The notes below the pieces were generated by a model. The model ran no database searches and was not told the origin of the DNA. It was given only the letters and a program-made list of their open reading frames with translations. The position numbers were made by a program, and so were the translations under genes. From positions 1-50,124 of the forward strand of contig MU602753.1 of the NCBI GenBank assembly GCA_025201865.1: DNA of 50,124 nucleotides, given 5' to 3'. Source of the stretch: Ramicandelaber brevisporus (Eukaryota > Kickxellomycota > Ramicandelaberales > Ramicandelaberaceae). Below are positions 46,049 through 50,124 of the stretch, in pieces. The stretch's first letter is position 1. Each line of letters begins with the position of its first letter.

Positions 46049-46777
46049 TTAAAACAGACCTGTCATGATAGCTTCGAATTCTTCATAATCAATTTCACCA
46101 TCGTTGTTCATATCAAACTCCTCAATCATCGCCTTCAATTCCGTATCATCAATGGTCTCGCCCAATTCCTTAGCAACTCGCTGCAGATTGCGCAACGAGA
46201 TTTTGCCCTTGTTCTCCTCGTCAAACAGTTTGAACGCCTTCTTGATTTCATCCATTGGATCACGAGCTGCTATCCACTTGATCAGCAAATCCTCAAAATC
46301 CTGGCGATTGATGCCCAAATTGTGAGGACCTAGTCGACCACCACCGGGAGATGTGGCATTACCATTTGCTGCGGTAGCGGCTGTACCACCGATGGCACCA
46401 CCAACACCACCAGTATGTCTGTTGTAATCGTACTTTTGAAGAGTCTTGAGAGCATCTTGCTTAGAAGTGTCGAATCCAAGCGCACGGAGAGCAACTCTAA
46501 ACTCGTAATAATGTAAGATACCATCGTGATCAGTGTCAAACAGCTCAAATGCTTCGCCAATTTCATTCTTTTCTTCCTCGGTTAGAACTCGGGGCTGACG
46601 AACATTGTGTTGCTGTTGCTGGTGCGGTGGTAGTGGAGGAGGGTGAGCTTGTGTGTGCTGCTGATGTTGAAGATGGTGTTGTGGATCGGAGCGAACTTGA
46701 CCTGTTGGCAAGCCGCGCTGTCTACCATCATTGTATGAAGCGTGAGCTCCTGCACGATGGCCGCCTTGGTCGTTCAT
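46049..46777 (-). CDS. CDC31: Centrin/Cdc31-like EF-hand protein with an insert in EF-hand 2
   Basis: 242 residues. The N-terminal extension (about 60 residues, His/Gln/Pro-rich) precedes the centrin core [21 protein letters not shown]-hand 1 has a canonical loop ([12 protein letters not shown]). EF-hand 2 is degenerate, with about 30 Gly/Ala/Asn residues inserted between [10 protein letters not shown] and [11 protein letters not shown]-hand 3 ([12 protein letters not shown]) and EF-hand 4 ([12 protein letters not shown]) follow, and the ending MTGLF is short. Centrins act at spindle pole bodies/centrosomes, in mRNA export with Sac3 and in DNA repair. The length excess over typical centrin (about 165-170) is accounted for by the extension plus the insert. 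Confidence 0.88.
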   Translation of the reverse strand: MNDQGGHRAGAHASYNDGRQRGLPTGQVRSDPQHHLQHQQHTQAHPPPLPPHQQQQHNVRQPRVLTEEEKNEIGEAFELFDTDHDGILHYYEFRVALRALGFDTSKQDALKTLQKYDYNRHTGGVGGAIGGTAATAANGNATSPGGGRLGPHNLGINRQDFEDLLIKWIAARDPMDEIKKAFKLFDEENKGKISLRNLQRVAKELGETIDDTELKAMIEEFDMNNDGEIDYEEFEAIMTGLF

Positions 46778-47010
46778 TTCTTGAAGCTTAATCGAGGCAA
46801 TAGCAAAAAAAATTTCAGTGTTTGTAGTTGTTTACCAGCGACAAAGAGAGAGTGGAAGAAGAAGGAATACAATGAGAGGGAGGGAGAATAAAAACAAACA
46901 AACGCTGAACTGAGTTGATCAAAACAAAGAGAGACAGAGACAGAGACAAAGACAGAGACAGAGGAGACGCTATTCTATCAACAAACAATCTACAATAGCC
47001 TTCAAGAACG
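46778..47010. promoter_or_regulatory. Divergent promoter shared by the centrin and HAUS5-like genes
   Basis: 233 bp between two start codons. It contains a poly(A) stretch (46805-46812) and a GAGACA-type repeat at 46929-46968 upstream of the plus-strand gene. Confidence 0.5.
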
Positions 47011-48822
47011 ATGAACAGACCAAGTCGGAAGCCAGTACAGCGTCGACAACAGCAAGCCGCCGTTGAACCAGCGCCAGGTCAGACGGATTACGACAGGCTG
47101 CTCACAACCATCCCAACAAACCCTGAATCACTAGCTGAGGAGCTTCGTCAATGGGCAACGCATACACTCGGCTATCGGAAGCGCAATGTGGATGTCCTCG
47201 ATGGACGCGAGTCTGCTCAGACTAATGCGAGTGAGTTGATTCCGCTGTGCACCAATGGTGTCGCAATGAGTGCCTCACTTTGGTTTCTTAAACAGCACGC
47301 TGTCGGACATGCTGCGACTGTTCAGACTCGTCGCCACCAGACAGCGCAGCTTATTCATGCAGGTGGTGATGGAGACATTTCACGAGAGCTTGTAGACATG
47401 TATACAACAGTGCGCCAGCTTCAAACACTCCGCGAAACATTGGAGCGAGATAATGAGGCGAGGCAGAGTGCAGTGACAGCAGCTATGGCTCGCTCTGATG
47501 ATCTTGCAAAGCAGATACAGCAGCGTGAACAGCGGATACGGGCAGCATCAGCTAAAGCAAAGCTGCTGGAAGATATTGCTAGAGCCAACAAACGCATCAA
47601 ACAGAGCCTAGCAGCAAATGCTCGCAGAGTGACAGCAACTGCTCACTCGATGCAAGTCTCGCAGCCCACCAAAGCAGCTCTCGGCAGTTCCACTGCCACC
47701 GGCACAGCCGATGTTTCGAGATTAACATTTGCAACATCAGTCGCAGTGCGAGCTTCAAGCGCCGCCTCAGTTTACACAGTCAACGATTACTCAATCCGTG
47801 AACCTTATGCAATACTGGCCAACGAAGTGTATCGTTCCATCTCCACTGGAGTCAGCTTAGGACCATCAACACTGCATTTCATTAACACCAGCGCTGCTAG
47901 ATTACGAGCGGCGTTCCCACCCCGTGACTTGCTCAGATCACTGGCGTCTTTAACTCGCCAGCTTACTGCGAATACTGCAGGCAATAGCCATGGTGTTTTG
48001 GCTCGTGCGAGATGTGATCGAGATGCAGCTGTACATGAGTTGTGCAATGCTATTCGCACTGCTCAGTCGTCTGTTTTGAAAAAGATGCTCCACCCCGACT
48101 CGGTGGATGTGACTGGCTCAAACGTGGTTTCTGAGCTAATTGCCAAGCAAGAGGCCGCAGAGGTAGCTTCATTGGAGAAAGATGAGCGGCTAGCTTCAAA
48201 GACTGTGTTCTTGGAGGCTGCACTACTGGCGATCCAGCAGCTGCGCAAGGCATCGGCCGAAGTTGCTCAGCAATCATTAGATGCGGTCAGTGATCAAGTA
48301 GTCCAACGGCGGGACCGCATCTCGAATGCATCAGGAGAACTACGCAGTTTGCTGACAAAGGAGCTCGAGGACGCCGTTGCTCTTGACATGATACTCTCTG
48401 ATATTGTTCTATATGGTGACGGAAGCGGCGGCTTGCCAATGGTTCACACAGTTTCTGAGCAAATTTCAAGTAATCGGAGCCAATCAGTGGAGTCGTACGT
48501 AAGCCAGGCTGACCAGAACATCTTTGCCATCATTCAGGAGCACACAACGGCATCGTTCGAAAGTATGGGTGCAGCACACATCGAGCGCAAGACGAAACAT
48601 GCTGGCGAGGCGTTAATGAATCTTGCTGCACTTCTGAATTTTGGCTCAGACTCACCCGCTGAAGTCACTCACCAAATTACGAATGCCTTGATTCAGCGCA
48701 GCTCAAATCTTGCACACACGATTGACAGCGGTCTTGTTCGTGCTCAGGATGGATCGGATGTCTTTGCGGATATCAAAGTACATGCTCAAGATCGAGACAA
48801 GATATCTCTTCAACAGTTCTAA
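47011..48822 (+). CDS. HAUS5: Probable augmin complex subunit, HAUS5-like coiled-coil protein
   Basis: 603 residues, mostly helical. The N-terminal part resembles HAUS5: SLAEELRQWATHTLGY, then an LCTNGVAMSASLWFLKQH block (in HAUS5 the corresponding region precedes the first coiled coil), then a coiled coil (about 125-215) containing LRETLERDNEARQSAVTAAM. The rest has further helices and no catalytic motif. Augmin recruits gamma-tubulin to microtubule walls for branching nucleation; it is present in filamentous ascomycetes and animals but lost in yeasts. The match is by pattern only and is the least certain of the named genes here; another coiled-coil protein is possible. It shares a divergent promoter with centrin. 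Confidence 0.5.
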   Translation: MNRPSRKPVQRRQQQAAVEPAPGQTDYDRLLTTIPTNPESLAEELRQWATHTLGYRKRNVDVLDGRESAQTNASELIPLCTNGVAMSASLWFLKQHAVGHAATVQTRRHQTAQLIHAGGDGDISRELVDMYTTVRQLQTLRETLERDNEARQSAVTAAMARSDDLAKQIQQREQRIRAASAKAKLLEDIARANKRIKQSLAANARRVTATAHSMQVSQPTKAALGSSTATGTADVSRLTFATSVAVRASSAASVYTVNDYSIREPYAILANEVYRSISTGVSLGPSTLHFINTSAARLRAAFPPRDLLRSLASLTRQLTANTAGNSHGVLARARCDRDAAVHELCNAIRTAQSSVLKKMLHPDSVDVTGSNVVSELIAKQEAAEVASLEKDERLASKTVFLEAALLAIQQLRKASAEVAQQSLDAVSDQVVQRRDRISNASGELRSLLTKELEDAVALDMILSDIVLYGDGSGGLPMVHTVSEQISSNRSQSVESYVSQADQNIFAIIQEHTTASFESMGAAHIERKTKHAGEALMNLAALLNFGSDSPAEVTHQITNALIQRSSNLAHTIDSGLVRAQDGSDVFADIKVHAQDRDKISLQQF

Positions 48823-49285
48823 TTATCTGTTTTAAACACTTGTGGAAATATATGAGCGACACTTGAGCGTAATGCCTAATTGTTCTATTTAGAGTGAATT
48901 GATTTGATATCAAAATAGTGACAAGTATTCCTTTCTAGGGCAGTTAAAACACATTACGAAATTGAGGCAGTGAGAAGAATAGACGAAGCCTCGTATAGAC
49001 ATTAAAGGTTGATCTATTCAATGCCGAGATGTGCACTTTCAATATGAGTAGGTAGTGTCTTTGGCATCAAGTTCATCAAAAATCAATTTCAAATATGCAA
49101 AGTACCTGCACCGATACTATTTTGGAAAGTAGTGAAGGTTTGAGTAGAGACTGTGAGAAGTTCACATTGCATCGGGGCCGGGGTACCCCCGTGCACAAAA
49201 CACTCGTCAGTCAGACAACGCGTCAGTGGGAGTCTGTTCTCTCGCTGCTCACTGTTAGCATTCTCCTTCTTTCTTTTGTTCGCGT
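48823..49285. promoter_or_regulatory. Upstream region of P450 copy 2
   Basis: No coding signal. The last ~65 bases before ATG 49286 are homologous to the leader of P450 copy 1; further upstream no similarity is seen. A GGGGTACCCC palindrome sits within a GC-rich patch at about 49173-49192. Confidence 0.5.
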
Positions 49286-50124
49286 ATGGCTGTCTCGAGC
49301 CTCGTCGTCTACTTCGCCGGCGGTGCGGTTGCACTGGCTGCGTACTTTGGTGTCAGACTCTGGCTGGCGCTGCGCACTCCACCACAGCTGGCCCACTTGC
49401 CGCAGCTGTCCTTTCTGGACCTCATACGGATTCTCACTCAGCAGCGGACAGCGAAGCTTGTCAACGACGCAACAGCAGCCATCGTCCGCAATCCTGATAT
49501 CCACGTCCAGTATGGGCTTGGTGAGTACATGGTTGTTGTCAAGAACCCGGTGTTGATCAAGGAAACATTCGACAAGGCGTACATCTTTGATAAGTACGAT
49601 CCAGTCGAAAATGCGCCAGACTCACTCGCCGGCAAGGCTGGCGGCGACAACATTGCCTTTGTGCGCACCAGTGGGACCTGGAAGATGCATCGTCGTATCA
49701 TCAACCCCGCATTCACCCGAGGTTATGATGTCAATATCTTTGGCGATTGCGCCAAACTAGCCATTCATCGCATCTTAGAATTGAAGCCAGCAAGTAAAAA
49801 CGAGCGAGTTCTAGAAGTGTGGCCACTAATGAGTGAGGTGACCTTGAATGCACTGGGAAGGTTTGCATTTGGTACCAAGGTTGGCAGCTTAGGTGAGCGA
49901 TTCTTGAAGCTTTTTGCGGTGTTTATCAAAGATGTGTTTGAGCCCGTCTATATAATGCTTCCGGGCATCGACAAACCATGGAATCCGTACCGACGCCATG
50001 CCTTTGAGAACTGGAACGAGCTCGAGTCGATTGTGTACCAGATGGTCGAGTCGAAGAGAAACGAGGCACGCGAGGCTGGCGGGTTCGACAAGATCGAGAA
50101 TCCAGACATTCTGACATATTTGGT
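49286..50124 (+). CDS. Microsomal cytochrome P450, copy 2 (partial, runs off the right edge)
   Basis: The first 279 residues of a P450 nearly identical to copy 1 (44058-45584) but in the opposite orientation. The membrane anchor (MAVSSLVVYFAGGAVALAAY), the PPQLAHLPQLSFLDLIRIL hinge and the C-helix WKMHRRIINPAF are intact. Over the shared part I count 16 substitutions, 10 of them within residues 208-223. The start is fixed because the homologous leader upstream has an in-frame TAG. The haem-binding end lies outside the window, so whether this copy is complete is not known. Confidence 0.9.
   Translation, partial: MAVSSLVVYFAGGAVALAAYFGVRLWLALRTPPQLAHLPQLSFLDLIRILTQQRTAKLVNDATAAIVRNPDIHVQYGLGEYMVVVKNPVLIKETFDKAYIFDKYDPVENAPDSLAGKAGGDNIAFVRTSGTWKMHRRIINPAFTRGYDVNIFGDCAKLAIHRILELKPASKNERVLEVWPLMSEVTLNALGRFAFGTKVGSLGERFLKLFAVFIKDVFEPVYIMLPGIDKPWNPYRRHAFENWNELESIVYQMVESKRNEAREAGGFDKIENPDILTYL

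Noticed and set aside
1..50124. Possible biosynthetic or defence gene cluster
   Set aside because: Gene functions are diverse housekeeping roles on both strands; two P450s plus a desaturase and reductases without a core synthase do not make a cluster.

Overview
This is a gene-dense window from a fungal nuclear genome. It carries about 23 protein-coding genes in 50 kb, nearly all readable as a single uninterrupted exon. Fungal markers are a Bcp1-type ribosome chaperone, Mss51, Cox16, Get2, an Mpo1-type dioxygenase, an Izh3-type PAQR protein and a White-Collar-like LOV/PAS protein. The near absence of introns, many polyQ/polyS tracts and abundant short tandem repeats suggest an early-diverging 'zygomycete-grade' lineage, possibly Kickxellomycotina. 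That placement is inference; I cannot name the species.

Left third (1-17.4 kb): the 3' end of an unrecognised gene, COX16, an ADCK1/Mcp2-type atypical kinase, a GET2-like gene broken by a 122-bp tandem duplication, a Pro/Gly-rich secreted protein, cysteine dioxygenase, a peroxisomal enoyl-CoA isomerase (C-terminal SKL), COP9 signalosome subunit 3, an Mpo1-like dioxygenase, BCP1, a hotdog thioesterase and a peroxisomal D-amino-acid oxidase (SKL).

Middle (17.4-36 kb): an Izh3-like PAQR receptor, an AKR7-type aldo-keto reductase, an SPX-RING ubiquitin ligase ending in a CaaX box, MSS51, ribosomal protein P2, RCC1, RAD18, bleomycin hydrolase, a membrane fatty-acid desaturase, and an ADP/ATP carrier whose centre is an 805-base run of N.

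Right third (36-50 kb): a TM9SF/Emp70 nonaspanin, a 1632-residue AT-hook/LOV/PAS/PAS protein whose LOV core lacks the photoactive cysteine and the signalling glutamine, and two nearly identical cytochrome P450 genes lying back to back. A centrin gene and a probable augmin (HAUS5-like) gene sit between the two P450s.

The genes are mostly unrelated housekeeping functions and not a cluster. Recurring themes are mitochondrial respiration (COX16, MSS51, ADP/ATP carrier, ADCK1-like), peroxisomal metabolism (ECI, DAO) and microtubule organisation (centrin, HAUS5-like, on a shared divergent promoter). No tRNA, rRNA, CRISPR array or autonomous transposon was seen. The observations most worth pursuing are the apparently blind LOV protein, the focal divergence between the two P450 paralogues, the GET2 duplication, the CaaX box on the SPX-RING ligase and the membrane-like insert inside the ADCK1-like kinase.
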